A stretch of DNA of 64,000 nt, taken from positions 124,001 through 188,000 of the forward strand of contig NZ_JAHKPU010000030.1 in NCBI RefSeq assembly GCF_018860505.1, written 5' to 3'. Within the stretch, counting starts at the first letter, position 1. Every line of letters begins with the position of its first letter. The notes beneath the pieces are model-generated. The model had not been told where the DNA came from. It did no database searches and saw only the letters and a list, made by a program, of their open reading frames with translations. Origin of the DNA: Pacificibacter marinus (lineage in GTDB: Bacteria; Pseudomonadota; Alphaproteobacteria; Rhodobacterales; Rhodobacteraceae). A program made the translations under genes and the position numbers. Shown one piece after another: positions 36,556-44,771 of the stretch.

Positions 36556-36954
36556 CTATTTGGCAGCCTTCCTGTCGGCCTTGCGCCCCACCCCGACACG
36601 CACGCCGTCCTTGCCTTTGAGACGCTCAATTCTTTGCGCCATGCTAAACCATGCCAAGGCCAAAAGCGGCCCCCAGACCAACGCCGTCAAAACTGATCGT
36701 TTGAGAAAAAACAACGCCGCATGGACGGGCGTATTTAAAACAACATGCCCAACATCCGTGCCCTCAACGGCATATAAAACCGCCATAAACACAGCGCCGA
36801 TGATCAAAAGTATGAATGCAGATAGACCAACACTGATCCTCAAGCGTCCCTGCGACCGCGTGTTGCGTGGCGTGATCCACAATGGCAAAGCAATCGCCAA
36901 AGCGGCCAGCACACAGATAGGTAGCACAGTGGACGCCAAAAAATGCGTATTCAT
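36556..36954 (-). CDS. Hypothetical four-helix membrane protein
   Basis: About 132 residues from the ATG at 36954, which has GGGGGTG eight bases upstream. It has four hydrophobic segments (TVLPICVLAALAIALPLW, ISVGLSAFILLIIGAVFMAV, VVLNTPVHAALFFLK and ALVWGPLLALAWFSMA) and a short basic tail. I do not recognise the family. The frame begins at 36975, but those seven residues add nothing to a signal or helix. It precedes the two other small membrane-protein genes on this strand, with about 120 bases to the next. Confidence 0.62.
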   Translation of the reverse strand: MNTHFLASTVLPICVLAALAIALPLWITPRNTRSQGRLRISVGLSAFILLIIGAVFMAVLYAVEGTDVGHVVLNTPVHAALFFLKRSVLTALVWGPLLALAWFSMAQRIERLKGKDGVRVGVGRKADRKAAK

Positions 36955-37028
36955 ACGGATCACCCCCAACCACATCCATCATGGCTTGCAAAACATATAG
37001 TGCAAAACCTCTACCAAAGCGTAGAGTT

Positions 37029-38243
37029 TCAAGCCGTTGGTGTAGCGCGGATCACATTCGCCAGTCGTGCGATGCCTTTATCTATCACGTCCTCATCAGA
37101 CATAGAAAAGTTCAAACGGATGGTGTTGGTCGTCGCCCCATCGGCATAAAATGCAGCACCTGGCACGAAAGCCACCTTTTGCATCAGTGCGTGTTCAAGC
37201 AGATTTTTGCCACTCATCGATGTTGGCAATGTGACCCAAACAAACATGCCGCCTTCGGGAGATGTCCATGTAACCCCATGCGGCATGTGCGCTTCCAAAG
37301 CCGTCAGCATTGCGTTCAAACGCGCGCCGTAAACCTTGCGCAGGCCCGCGACATGCGAATCGAAAACAGCACGCGCCACATGATTGACAGCTATTTGGTT
37401 GATCGTCGCGGTCTGCAAATCAGCCGCTTGTTTGAGCAGAACCATCTGCGCAATCACCGGTTTGGCCGCCACAACCCAGCCAACGCGCAGACCTGGTGCC
37501 AGCGTTTTTGAAAATGAGCCGCAATATACGGTACGGCACAAGTCGATATCGCCTTTTTCTGCCATTTCAAGCGCAAGCAAAGATGGGATGTCTTGACCAG
37601 TATAGCGCAGCGATTGGTAGGCTCCGTCTTCGATCACAGCAATATCAAGCGCTTCGGCTTGCGCCAGAACCGACAGGCGCTCTGTGCGCGTCAGGGTCTT
37701 GCCCGTTGGATTGGCAAAATCCGGCGACAGATAGGAAAACTTCACCCGTCCGCCCTGCGATTTTGCATCAGAAGCAATTTCTGTCTCTGTGCGATTTTCA
37801 CCGGCGTTCAGACGATCAAACTTTGGCTCATAGGCATTAAACGCGCCCAGCGCGCCCAAATAGGTCGGCCATTCCACCAAAGCGGTATCGTTTTTATCAA
37901 GGTAGAGCTTGCCCAGATAGTCCAAGGCTTGTTGCGATCCAGCCGTGATCAAAATGTTATCTATGCCGCAAGCCACGCCAAGTTTGGACATGTACTCTGC
38001 GATCCATTCACGTAAAGGAACATAGCCCTCAGACGCCGCATATTGCAAAGCGGTGCCTGCCGTTGCCTCGGTTAAGGCAAATTGCATCGCCTCAGCAAAG
38101 GCGTCGCGCGGAAAATACGCCGGATCAGGAATGCCGCCAGCAAAGGAAATGATGTCAGGTTGGTCCAACAGCTTGAGCAGCTCACGGATTTCTGAGGCTT
38201 TCATGCCCTGTGCGCGATGGGCAAATAGGTCGGTGTGGTTCAT
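37029..38243 (-). CDS. PLP-dependent aminotransferase, class I/II
   Basis: A 404-residue fold-type I aminotransferase. The cofactor lysine lies in YCGSFSKTLAPGLRVGWVV. Substrate and cofactor landmarks are ISFAGGIPDPAYFPRDAF, LITAGSQQALDYLGKLYLD, YLSPDFANPTGKTLTRTERL and VIEDGAYQSLRYTG. The sequence resembles 2-aminoadipate/aromatic aminotransferases of the MocR-like and Lys-N families, without the N-terminal helix-turn-helix of MocR. The amino donor and acceptor cannot be fixed. It is transcribed alone. The ATG at 38243 has a GAGAGAG run upstream that probably serves as ribosome-binding site. Confidence 0.9.
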   Translation of the reverse strand: MNHTDLFAHRAQGMKASEIRELLKLLDQPDIISFAGGIPDPAYFPRDAFAEAMQFALTEATAGTALQYAASEGYVPLREWIAEYMSKLGVACGIDNILITAGSQQALDYLGKLYLDKNDTALVEWPTYLGALGAFNAYEPKFDRLNAGENRTETEIASDAKSQGGRVKFSYLSPDFANPTGKTLTRTERLSVLAQAEALDIAVIEDGAYQSLRYTGQDIPSLLALEMAEKGDIDLCRTVYCGSFSKTLAPGLRVGWVVAAKPVIAQMVLLKQAADLQTATINQIAVNHVARAVFDSHVAGLRKVYGARLNAMLTALEAHMPHGVTWTSPEGGMFVWVTLPTSMSGKNLLEHALMQKVAFVPGAAFYADGATTNTIRLNFSMSDEDVIDKGIARLANVIRATPTA

Positions 38244-38359
38244 GACTCTCTCCCTCTGAGCGCCACAGATGCACGATGCAAATATTTATGTCAACCATAC
38301 TGACTTAAATATCCACTTCACAAATTTGAAACAAAACCATGCGTTCTCGTGAACCTTAA

Positions 38360-38536
38360 CAATCTTACTGGCTTCATCTGCAGTTGCGGCACGCCGCAGC
38401 CAAGCTTGGTAGCGGCTTGCCAACTGTGTCCAACGAACAGATGCGTGATCTGATCCCAGACCTCAAATCGCACAACGGCTACGTTGTGGACATGATCGAA
38501 GGCAAGCCCCTCTTTTGGTCCATCGGAAAAATGTAA
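38360..38536 (+). pseudogene. C-terminal remnant of an unidentified gene
   Basis: Starting just after a TAA at 38357-38359 and ending at the TAA at 38534-38536, this frame encodes 58 residues such as LPTVSNEQMRDLIPDLKSHN and then GYVVDMIEGKPLFWSIGKM, whose codon use and amino-acid mix look like real protein. No ATG precedes it in a suitable position, and the upstream part is closed by a stop, so it looks like the 3' end of a broken gene. The parent family is not recognised. It is followed by a hairpin terminator at a normal distance for a gene. Confidence 0.42.
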
Positions 38537-38562
38537 GCTTAAAGCTGCATAACAGCCAAATC

Positions 38563-38595
38563 AAAAACGCCCGAGAGTGTATCTCGGGCGTTTTC
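38563..38595. terminator. Bidirectional rho-independent terminator
   Basis: Near-perfect inverted repeat with an AACGCCCGAG / CTCGGGCGTT stem, a 7-base loop, an A-run before and a T-run after. It lies 22 bases from the hsp20 stop and 27 bases after the end of the remnant frame, so it can end transcription from both sides. Confidence 0.85.
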
Positions 38596-38616
38596 TATTT
38601 TAGACGTTCAGTCGGC

Positions 38617-39087
38617 TTAAACCTCGACTGTCTCAACGACCTGCGTTTCAACGTCTTTGTTTGATGCAATCGCGATCCGACGCGGTTTCAACGCTTCGGG
38701 CACTTCGCGCAACAGATCGACATGCAGCATCCCATTGGCATGGGACGCTTGCGTCACTTTCACATGGTCTGCCAAATGGAACCGGCGCTCAAACGCCCGC
38801 GTTGCGATCCCGCGGTGCAGATAGGTTTTACCCGCCTCTGTTTCATCATCGGGTTTTCGCGCAGCAATGATCAACGCGTTTTCACGCTGCTCGATCACGA
38901 TGTCATCTGTCGAAAATCCAGCAACAGCCAGCGAGATGCGCCATGCGTCGTCTCCGGATTTTTCAATATTATAAGGGGGGTAGCTGGGTTGTGACACATC
39001 TTGTCGGATCACACGGTCCATCAGGTCCGTGATTTGATCAAAGCCAACAGTTGCACGGTGCAGCGGTGTCAGGTCAAAATTTCGCAT
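38617..39087 (-). CDS. Small heat-shock protein of the Hsp20 family
   Basis: A 156-residue small heat-shock protein of the alpha-crystallin type, similar to rhizobial IbpA-like chaperones. The N-terminal MRNFDLTPLHRATVGFDQIT is typical; the core (residues about 35-130) has IEKSGDDAWRISLAVAGFST and GIATRAFERRFHLADHVKV, and the tail LKPRRIAI carries the I-x-I-like anchor. It should hold unfolding proteins during heat stress. The upstream region on this strand has a sigma-32-type promoter and a 5' leader that folds as a ROSE-type RNA thermometer masking the ribosome-binding site. The gene is monocistronic, ending at a strong terminator. Confidence 0.93.
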   Translation of the reverse strand: MRNFDLTPLHRATVGFDQITDLMDRVIRQDVSQPSYPPYNIEKSGDDAWRISLAVAGFSTDDIVIEQRENALIIAARKPDDETEAGKTYLHRGIATRAFERRFHLADHVKVTQASHANGMLHVDLLREVPEALKPRRIAIASNKDVETQVVETVEV

Positions 39088-39163
39088 GGGTATCCTCCAT
39101 TGAGCGATCCAAATAAATGCCTTCCCTTCGGGGACAGGCTTGTGTCGGACCCGCTATGCAGCG
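39088..39163 (-). promoter_or_regulatory. ROSE-like RNA thermometer in the hsp20 leader
   Basis: The 5' leader can form three hairpins. The last, nearest the gene, pairs the ribosome-binding site: AUC-(G)-CUC, loop AAUG, GAGGAU, a 6-base stem with a single bulged G. The U-C-G-C-U strand opposite A-G-G-A is the diagnostic ROSE motif U-(U/C)-G-C-U. Upstream are a hairpin with stem UCCC/GGGA plus GCC/GGC and a smaller CGCU/AGCG one. The placement before an hsp20 start is that of known ROSE elements. The fold was made by hand, without energy calculation. Confidence 0.75.
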
Positions 39164-39171
39164 CCCGACAC

Positions 39172-39208
39172 AATTTACTTGGGAATAGAGGTTCGGCCTT
39201 TCAAGGGG
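39172..39208 (-). promoter_or_regulatory. Candidate sigma-32 (RpoH) promoter of hsp20
   Basis: On the minus strand CCCCTTGAAA is followed by about 15 bases and CCCAAGTAAATT. This resembles the heat-shock consensus CTTGAAA...CCCATnTA with an imperfect -10. Transcription would start near 39165, giving the leader that carries the thermometer. An 8-base repeat TGTGTCGG/CCGACACA at 39141-39172 spans the expected start. Confidence 0.6.
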
Positions 39209-40012
39209 CTAGTCTTCGATCCGTCCGACGACAATTTCGACATTGCTTAATTCGTCTTCGATGGGATCGGCTTCCGCTTTCTTAAAGAACTTGCGCCCTG
39301 TTTTGGCCATGGCCAGAAGGTCTTCCAGCGGCCCATCCAAAGAGGTTCCCACCGAGACCTTTTGTCCGCGAAAATTTGCCTTTGCAGAGACAACAGAAAC
39401 AATTTTCGGCTTGCCATTTGTCATCGAAAAGATCGGTGCACCGGAAGATCCGTAATCCACATCGCAAGAGGTCACCAAGACACCACCTTGACGCGCCAAA
39501 ACATGGCATGTCTCTTGCAAAGACGGGCTATTGGCACGGTCATGCGCATAGGACACAACGCCTACAGCTTGGCCTTTATTGGGACGACGGGATGTTGGAA
39601 AGGGCAACACCGACGAGTCATTCACCGGACGGTCCAATTCGATCAACGCGATATCACTGGTCAATCGATCATGCCGACTGCCGTTGTTCAACGCAAAATC
39701 TGGGTGGACAAAGTAACGCGCGACGCTGCGATAAGCTTGTGCGTGTCCGTCTCGCCATCCTGCACGAAACTGAATGACTTTCGATTTGTGCAGTTTCTTT
39801 GTGTCGATGTCATACAGACAATGCGCTGCGGTTAAAACCAATGATGGTGAAATCAATGATCCAGTGCAAAAGCTACGTCCTGCAAAGTCAAGACGACCAA
39901 CGGCTTCCCACCCGCGACTATCGTCACCAGTTCGAAACGCTTTCAGCTGGCTATCCGCTTGTGCCTGACCTGCAGTGCAGATCAGAAAGAGGATGGTCAG
40001 TAAGTTTTTCAT
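39209..40012 (-). CDS. Secreted trypsin-like serine protease (S1 family)
   Basis: About 267 residues. A signal peptide (MKNLLTILFLICTAGQAQA) is followed by a chymotrypsin-fold protease with the complete triad: histidine in LVLTAAHCLYD, aspartate in RLTSDIALIELDRPV and serine in VDYGSSGAPIFSMTN. Cysteines near the histidine and serine could form the usual disulfides. It belongs to the V8/trypsin-like group common as exported proteases in Roseobacters. The frame begins at 40024, but ATG 40012 has GGGGA upstream and gives a standard signal peptide. Its stop abuts the hsp20 promoter, but the two genes need not be related in function. Confidence 0.88.
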   Translation of the reverse strand: MKNLLTILFLICTAGQAQADSQLKAFRTGDDSRGWEAVGRLDFAGRSFCTGSLISPSLVLTAAHCLYDIDTKKLHKSKVIQFRAGWRDGHAQAYRSVARYFVHPDFALNNGSRHDRLTSDIALIELDRPVNDSSVLPFPTSRRPNKGQAVGVVSYAHDRANSPSLQETCHVLARQGGVLVTSCDVDYGSSGAPIFSMTNGKPKIVSVVSAKANFRGQKVSVGTSLDGPLEDLLAMAKTGRKFFKKAEADPIEDELSNVEIVVGRIED

Positions 40013-40067
40013 GTTCGTCCCCAAGTCCTATTTCTGGACTAATAATTAACGGCAGTTCAGGGCATGA

Positions 40068-41360
40068 TTATGTCCGATTCGTGGACAATTTTGGTGATTT
40101 TTTCCCCCCTGTTGCCCAATCCAACAGCTCAACAGTGTGAACAACTGGCAATTGAGTGCCCGATCCTATCTGCATGATGCAGCCGATATTGCCTGCCGCC
40201 ACTACATCTGGGGTCTTCACCTCTAAACTTTCGACCTTCATTTTTTTCAATTTTTGTGAGATTTCGGGCTGCAAAAGGTTATATGTGCCCGCTGAACCGC
40301 AACAAAGGTGACTATTTTTGGGTTCGACAACGGTGAACCCCACCCGTTTAAGCAACGTTTTTGGATCAGATTTGATCTGTTGCCCATGCTGAAGCGAGCA
40401 GGCCGCGTGATATGCCACAATCATGTCTTGTTTGCTGGTGGGTAAATCCAATTTCATCAGAATCTCTGTCACATCTTTTGCCAAATGCGAAACCGTTAAC
40501 GAATCATTTGCTAATTCTGTGTTACGCATCATGTGTCCATAGTCTTTCACCGTCGTGCCACAGCCAGAGGTATTGATCACAATCGCATCCAGACCCTTGC
40601 CGTTCTTCTCGGCCATCCACGCGCGGATATTGCGCGCTGCTGACGCATGTGCCTCGGATTCGTGGCCCATATGATGCGTTAGTGCACCACAGCATCCTGC
40701 CCCTTTGGCCACAACCACCTCACAACCGTGGCGCGTCAAAAGGCTGATCGTGGCGTCGTTGATATTGGTGTCCAAAGCCTTTTGTGCACAGCCCGTCATC
40801 AAGGCCACTCGCATTTTGCGCGGGCCAACAGCAGGGAACACTTGCGGATCATCGTTGCGCGACACTGGCGGAATGGTTTTCGGCGCCATATCCAACATCG
40901 CACGCAATCTTGGATCAGGGATCATATGGCGAAACGGTCGCCCGATTTTAGCGCCCAACAAAGCCAATCGAAACCGCCCCGGATAGGGCAAGATTTTCGC
41001 AAGCGTCCAGCGCAGCAATCGATCCATCAACGGACGTTTATAGGTTTTCTCAATATGAACCCGCGCGTGATCAATCAGGTGCATATAGTGAACGCCTGAG
41101 GGGCAGGTCGTCATGCAAGACAGACACGACAGACAGCGATCAATATGTTTAACCGTCTTTTCATCCGCAGGACGATCATTTTCCAGCATATCTTTGATCA
41201 GATAAATACGCCCGCGTGGGCTGTCCAATTCATCGCCCAAAACCGCATAAGTCGGACAAGTGGCAGTGCAAAAACCGCAATGCACACAGGCCCGTAAAAT
41301 CTCGTTCGAGCGCGCCGTAGACGAATCCGTCAGTTGTTCAGGTGTAAAGTTTGTTTGCAT
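40068..41360 (-). CDS. glcF: Glycolate oxidase iron-sulfur subunit
   Basis: A 430-residue GlcF. It holds two ferredoxin-type clusters: C25, C28, C31, C35 in CVHCGFCTATC and C76, C79, C82, C86 in CLSCLSCMTTC, each with a following proline. Two CCG cysteine-rich domains follow (GAGCCGALTHHMG and HLCCGSAGTYNLLQ). It passes electrons from the flavin subunits to the membrane. The start overlaps the glcE stop by one base (TGATG). It is the last gene of glcD-glcE-glcF, the three-subunit glycolate dehydrogenase that converts glycolate to glyoxylate in the photorespiratory or phytoplankton-derived glycolate pathway. Confidence 0.96.
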   Translation of the reverse strand: MQTNFTPEQLTDSSTARSNEILRACVHCGFCTATCPTYAVLGDELDSPRGRIYLIKDMLENDRPADEKTVKHIDRCLSCLSCMTTCPSGVHYMHLIDHARVHIEKTYKRPLMDRLLRWTLAKILPYPGRFRLALLGAKIGRPFRHMIPDPRLRAMLDMAPKTIPPVSRNDDPQVFPAVGPRKMRVALMTGCAQKALDTNINDATISLLTRHGCEVVVAKGAGCCGALTHHMGHESEAHASAARNIRAWMAEKNGKGLDAIVINTSGCGTTVKDYGHMMRNTELANDSLTVSHLAKDVTEILMKLDLPTSKQDMIVAYHAACSLQHGQQIKSDPKTLLKRVGFTVVEPKNSHLCCGSAGTYNLLQPEISQKLKKMKVESLEVKTPDVVAAGNIGCIMQIGSGTQLPVVHTVELLDWATGGKKSPKLSTNRT

Positions 41361-42499
41361 CAGCTCATCATCCCGCGATTGAATTTTTGCATCGGATCAA
41401 ATTTGCTCCGCAGTCCTGCACTTATTTTGGTGACCACAGCATTCTCAGGGTGGAACACGCCAAGGGCTTGTTTGGTCGTGTCACTGGCGCGCACCAGCGT
41501 GGCATGCCCTGCCCCCATGTACGCGCGCACATCTGTGTCAGGTTTGGTCAAAAGCCAAAGCCGTCCGCCACCCCAGTCATAGATGACATCCTCTGGCTGT
41601 AGGTCCGTGACCAGCTTTGGCGCATCGGAAGGTTTAACCGACAGGCGCCAAACATCGCCCGTCATATTTTGGAAGCGTGTGACATCACGGATGGATGCCC
41701 AAAGCCTTGCGTTCTCGCCGGCATCCCAGATCACATCACTTGCGCCATACCCCGTCAGCGCATTTTGCAGGGCTTTCGCGCGGTAAATCACAGAGTGCTC
41801 AAACCCTTCGATACGGATCAGCGTGCGTGCGGGAGCGCCACTTGCATCTGCCCGCAAGTGCGCTGCCCCCGTTACACTATAAGGTGTTCCCAAAGCGGCG
41901 GACATGGCAGCCACAGCGTCACCTTCAAGCAAGCCCTCAACCACAAGCGTCACGATCATTTCAGGAATAGGCTGCGTTTTAAGGCTCACTTCCGTGATCA
42001 ACCCAAGCGTGCCATGGCTGCCAGCCATCAGCTTGACCAAATCCAGTCCCGTGACGTTTTTCATCACACGACCACCGTTTTTAATCACACGCCCCTGCCC
42101 GTCGATAAATCCTACCCCAAGGCAGAAATCACGACATGCACCGACCGTCACGCGGCTCGGACCAGAAGCGTTGGTTGCGACGAGTCCGCCGATTGTGCCC
42201 TTTGAAGTGCGCCCCAACATAGGGGCCAAATTGGGCGGCTCAAACCCAAGTCGTTGGCCTTCTCTGGCCAAGGTCGATTGGATCACATCAACCGGCACCC
42301 CCGCAGATGTGGTCAAGGTCAAGGCACTGGCGTCATAATCCCACGCTTGGTCAGGGGCTTTCAATGCGACACCTGTTGTCAAACCAATCCGGCTTGACCC
42401 TGCACCTGTGATCAAATGCGCATCGCCTGCGCGCACCTGCGCTGCCAGTTGTGTTTCCCACGCTGCGACAGCGGGGTTGTTCGCGCCCAAAATGCTCAT
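41360..42499 (-). CDS. glcE: Glycolate oxidase FAD-binding subunit
   Basis: A 379-residue GlcE, a shorter FAD_binding_4 protein paired with GlcD. Marks are LAPMLGRTSKGTIGGLVATN, GACRDFCLGVGFIDGQGRVI, KNGGRVMKNVTGLDLVKLMA and GSHGTLGLITEVSLKT, of the flavin site. It is needed for an active dehydrogenase in characterised bacteria. Its ATG overlaps the glcD stop by four bases (ATGA), and its stop overlaps the glcF start, so the three subunits are translationally coupled, which suits their fixed stoichiometry. Confidence 0.95.
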   Translation of the reverse strand: MSILGANNPAVAAWETQLAAQVRAGDAHLITGAGSSRIGLTTGVALKAPDQAWDYDASALTLTTSAGVPVDVIQSTLAREGQRLGFEPPNLAPMLGRTSKGTIGGLVATNASGPSRVTVGACRDFCLGVGFIDGQGRVIKNGGRVMKNVTGLDLVKLMAGSHGTLGLITEVSLKTQPIPEMIVTLVVEGLLEGDAVAAMSAALGTPYSVTGAAHLRADASGAPARTLIRIEGFEHSVIYRAKALQNALTGYGASDVIWDAGENARLWASIRDVTRFQNMTGDVWRLSVKPSDAPKLVTDLQPEDVIYDWGGGRLWLLTKPDTDVRAYMGAGHATLVRASDTTKQALGVFHPENAVVTKISAGLRSKFDPMQKFNRGMMS

Positions 42500-43932
42500 A
42501 ATTGCCCCCTGCGCGTTGTAGACGCCGCAAGCGGAAACACTTTCGCAGGGTTCAAAATCCAGCTTGGATCAAACACGTCTTTCACATTCATCTGCGCATC
42601 CAAATCATCCAGTGTATATTGATGGGTCATGAGGTCGCGTTTTTCGATGCCCACACCATGCTCGCCTGTCAAACAACCGCCGACATCAACGCAAAGCCGC
42701 AAGATGTCCGCGCCCAAAGCTTCGCATTTCTCTAGATCGCCCTCTTTATTGGCGTTGTACAAAATCAGCGGGTGCATATTGCCATCGCCCGCATGGAATA
42801 CATTGCCGACACCCAAGCCATAGTCTTTCGACAGCTCACCAATGCGTTTCAAAACATAAGGCAGTTCGCCCACGGGGATCGTGCCATCAAGACACATGTA
42901 ATCACCAAGCTGCCCCATTGCGCCAAAGGCCGATTTGCGCCCAAGCCAAATGCGCGCACTTTCCTCGGGCGATGTGCTTTCGCGAATTTCAACGGGATTA
43001 TGCTGTTCTGCAATGGCAACAATACGCGCCAATTGGTCGTCGATTTCAGCGTCCGAGCCTTCGACTTCGATAATCAACAAGGCTTCGCAATCGGGGTATC
43101 CCGCTTTGGCGAAGTCTTCAGTGGCACGAATACATGGCCGGTCCATGAATTCGATCGCCACAGGAATAAGCCCTGATTTAATGATGTCAGACACGCATGC
43201 GCCCGCGACTTCACTGCTGTCGAATCCGATCAACACAGGACGCGCGCCTTCGGGTTTGGGCAAAATACGCAGGGTTGCTTCTGTCACGATCCCAAGCTGA
43301 CCTTCAGAGCCGCAAATCACGCCGAGCAAATCCAATCCGCTGGCGTCCATATGATCGCCGCCAATCTCGACGATTTCACCATCGGCCAGAACCATTGTGA
43401 CGCCCAAAAGGTTATTCGTGGTCACACCGTATTTCAAACAATGCGCCCCGCCCGAATTCATCGCGATATTGCCCGCAATGGCGCAGGCCAATTGGCTTGA
43501 GGGATCAGGCGCATAAAAGAAGCCGTCGCTTTCCACCTCGCCAGTCACTGACAGATTGGTGATGCCCGTTTGAACCTTGATCACCCGATTGGGAAAGTCG
43601 ACGCCCAAGACATCACGCATTCGCGCCACACCCAAAATCACGCAATCGGCAGTCGGCAAGGCCCCGCCGGCCAAAGACGTGCCCGCGCCACGCGGCACAA
43701 CAGGCACGCCCATTTGCGAACAAATACGCAGCACCTGCGCCACCTCTTCAGTCGTGCTTGGCAGTACCGCGACAAGCGGCGGGCAACGGTAAGCCGCCAG
43801 CGCATCGCATTCATAGGCTTTCACCTCTTCAGGCGCATCGATGACACCCTGCGCCCCCAAAACGGCACGTAATTTCGAAACCAACTCAGATTTTCGAGAT
43901 AAAACCTCGGTATTTGGGGCAGGCATTTGCAT
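42496..43932 (-). CDS. glcD: Glycolate oxidase catalytic FAD subunit
   Basis: About 478 residues of a GlcD-type FAD-linked oxidase. The flavin-binding domain is marked by VVPRGAGTSLAGGALPTADC and AIAGNIAMNSGGAHCLKYG, the cap domain by NVFHAGDGNMHPLILYNANK and GVGIEKRDLMTHQYT. It oxidises glycolate (or D-lactate in relatives; the glcEF context favours glycolate). The frame starts at a GTG at 43944, but GGAG stands six bases before the ATG at 43932, which is taken as the start. It heads the operon and faces a DUF599 gene across a short region with an ATTGGT...ACCAAT repeat. Confidence 0.95.
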   Translation of the reverse strand: MQMPAPNTEVLSRKSELVSKLRAVLGAQGVIDAPEEVKAYECDALAAYRCPPLVAVLPSTTEEVAQVLRICSQMGVPVVPRGAGTSLAGGALPTADCVILGVARMRDVLGVDFPNRVIKVQTGITNLSVTGEVESDGFFYAPDPSSQLACAIAGNIAMNSGGAHCLKYGVTTNNLLGVTMVLADGEIVEIGGDHMDASGLDLLGVICGSEGQLGIVTEATLRILPKPEGARPVLIGFDSSEVAGACVSDIIKSGLIPVAIEFMDRPCIRATEDFAKAGYPDCEALLIIEVEGSDAEIDDQLARIVAIAEQHNPVEIRESTSPEESARIWLGRKSAFGAMGQLGDYMCLDGTIPVGELPYVLKRIGELSKDYGLGVGNVFHAGDGNMHPLILYNANKEGDLEKCEALGADILRLCVDVGGCLTGEHGVGIEKRDLMTHQYTLDDLDAQMNVKDVFDPSWILNPAKVFPLAASTTRRGQL

Positions 43933-43956
43933 GGACGACTCCACAATGTCATTTCT

Positions 43957-43979
43957 ATTGGTAAGTTTTTATAACCAAT
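43957..43979. promoter_or_regulatory. Candidate operator between glcD and the DUF599 gene
   Basis: ATTGGT and ACCAAT form 6-base arms around an 11-base A+T-rich centre. The half-site resembles those of FadR-type GntR regulators such as GlcC, PdhR and LldR, though their sites normally have a shorter gap. It lies 25 bases before the glcD start. No GlcC gene is adjacent, so this is a guess from the half-site. Confidence 0.4.
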
Positions 43980-44011
43980 TTTTCCGTATGACAAGTTAAA
44001 CTCAAACAGGT

Positions 44012-44719
44012 ATGTTTCGGCTCATGGAATTACTGAACCAATTGAGCTATTTCACCCTGCTCGACGGCATCGCTGTTGGCTTTTTGTTACTGACTTGGCT
44101 TGTACTGGGGCATGTCATTGAGAACCCGCCGAAATCGCGCATTTCGACCTCTGTCATCATGGCAGATTACAGGCGCAAATGGATGGTTCAGATGATCACA
44201 CGCCAGCCACGTATTTTTGATGCAACGGTTCTGGACACCCTGCGTCAAAACTCCGCCTTTTTTGCCTCAGCCAGTATGATCGCGATCGGGGGAGGGCTGG
44301 CCGCGATTTCCAATCCTGACCGTCTGCGCGGCGTGGCCCAAGACCTGACGATTGATGTGCCTGAAATTATTTGGGAAGTTAAAATTCTTGTGGCACTTAT
44401 CTTTATCACCAGCGCCTTTTTGAAATTCATTTGGGCCAATCGTTTGTTTGGCTACTGCGGTGTGGTTATGGCCTCGGTGCCCAATGAAGTGGATGCACAA
44501 GAAGCCCTGCCACGCGCGAAAAAGGCAGGAGAGCTGAACATCGCAGCCGCGCGCGCGTTTAACCGTGGTTTGCGCTGCATCTATTACGCCCTTGGATCAT
44601 TGGGATGGTTCTTAGGGCCCGTAGGTCTCATTGTTGCGATATTGATCACTGTGTTCATTTTGGTGCGCCGTGAATTCACATCAGCTTCGCGTGCCGTGCT
44701 CTTGCAAGACGAAACCTAG
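44012..44719 (+). CDS. DUF599 family membrane protein
   Basis: A 235-residue protein with about four transmembrane segments (DGIAVGFLLLTWLVLGHVI, SAFFASASMIAIGGGLAAI, ILVALIFITSAFLKFIWANR, and the terminal GWFLGPVGLIVAILITVFIL). It matches DUF599, found across Proteobacteria, plants and archaea, with no known function. It faces glcDEF on the other strand. The first ATG is at 44012, but a second in frame at 44024 (MELLNQLSYFTLLDG) is also plausible; neither has a strong ribosome-binding site. Confidence 0.87.
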   Translation: MFRLMELLNQLSYFTLLDGIAVGFLLLTWLVLGHVIENPPKSRISTSVIMADYRRKWMVQMITRQPRIFDATVLDTLRQNSAFFASASMIAIGGGLAAISNPDRLRGVAQDLTIDVPEIIWEVKILVALIFITSAFLKFIWANRLFGYCGVVMASVPNEVDAQEALPRAKKAGELNIAAARAFNRGLRCIYYALGSLGWFLGPVGLIVAILITVFILVRREFTSASRAVLLQDET

Positions 44720-44771
44720 CCAGCCACTTCCCAACTGAGGGCTGCGTTAAGCCATTGATAAGGTCAATTGG

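Larger units (their letters stand above)
38244..38616. other. Interval of about 370 bases with remnant and terminator
   Basis: This lies between the aminotransferase start and the hsp20 stop, so it holds no complete gene. It contains the promoter region of the aminotransferase, an open coding-like fragment (38360-38536) and a strong bidirectional hairpin (38563-38595). No other feature was seen. Confidence 0.6.

Noticed and set aside
42416-42622. Plus-strand short frames within the glc operon
   Set aside because: Antisense shadows of the highly conserved GlcD and GlcE coding regions.
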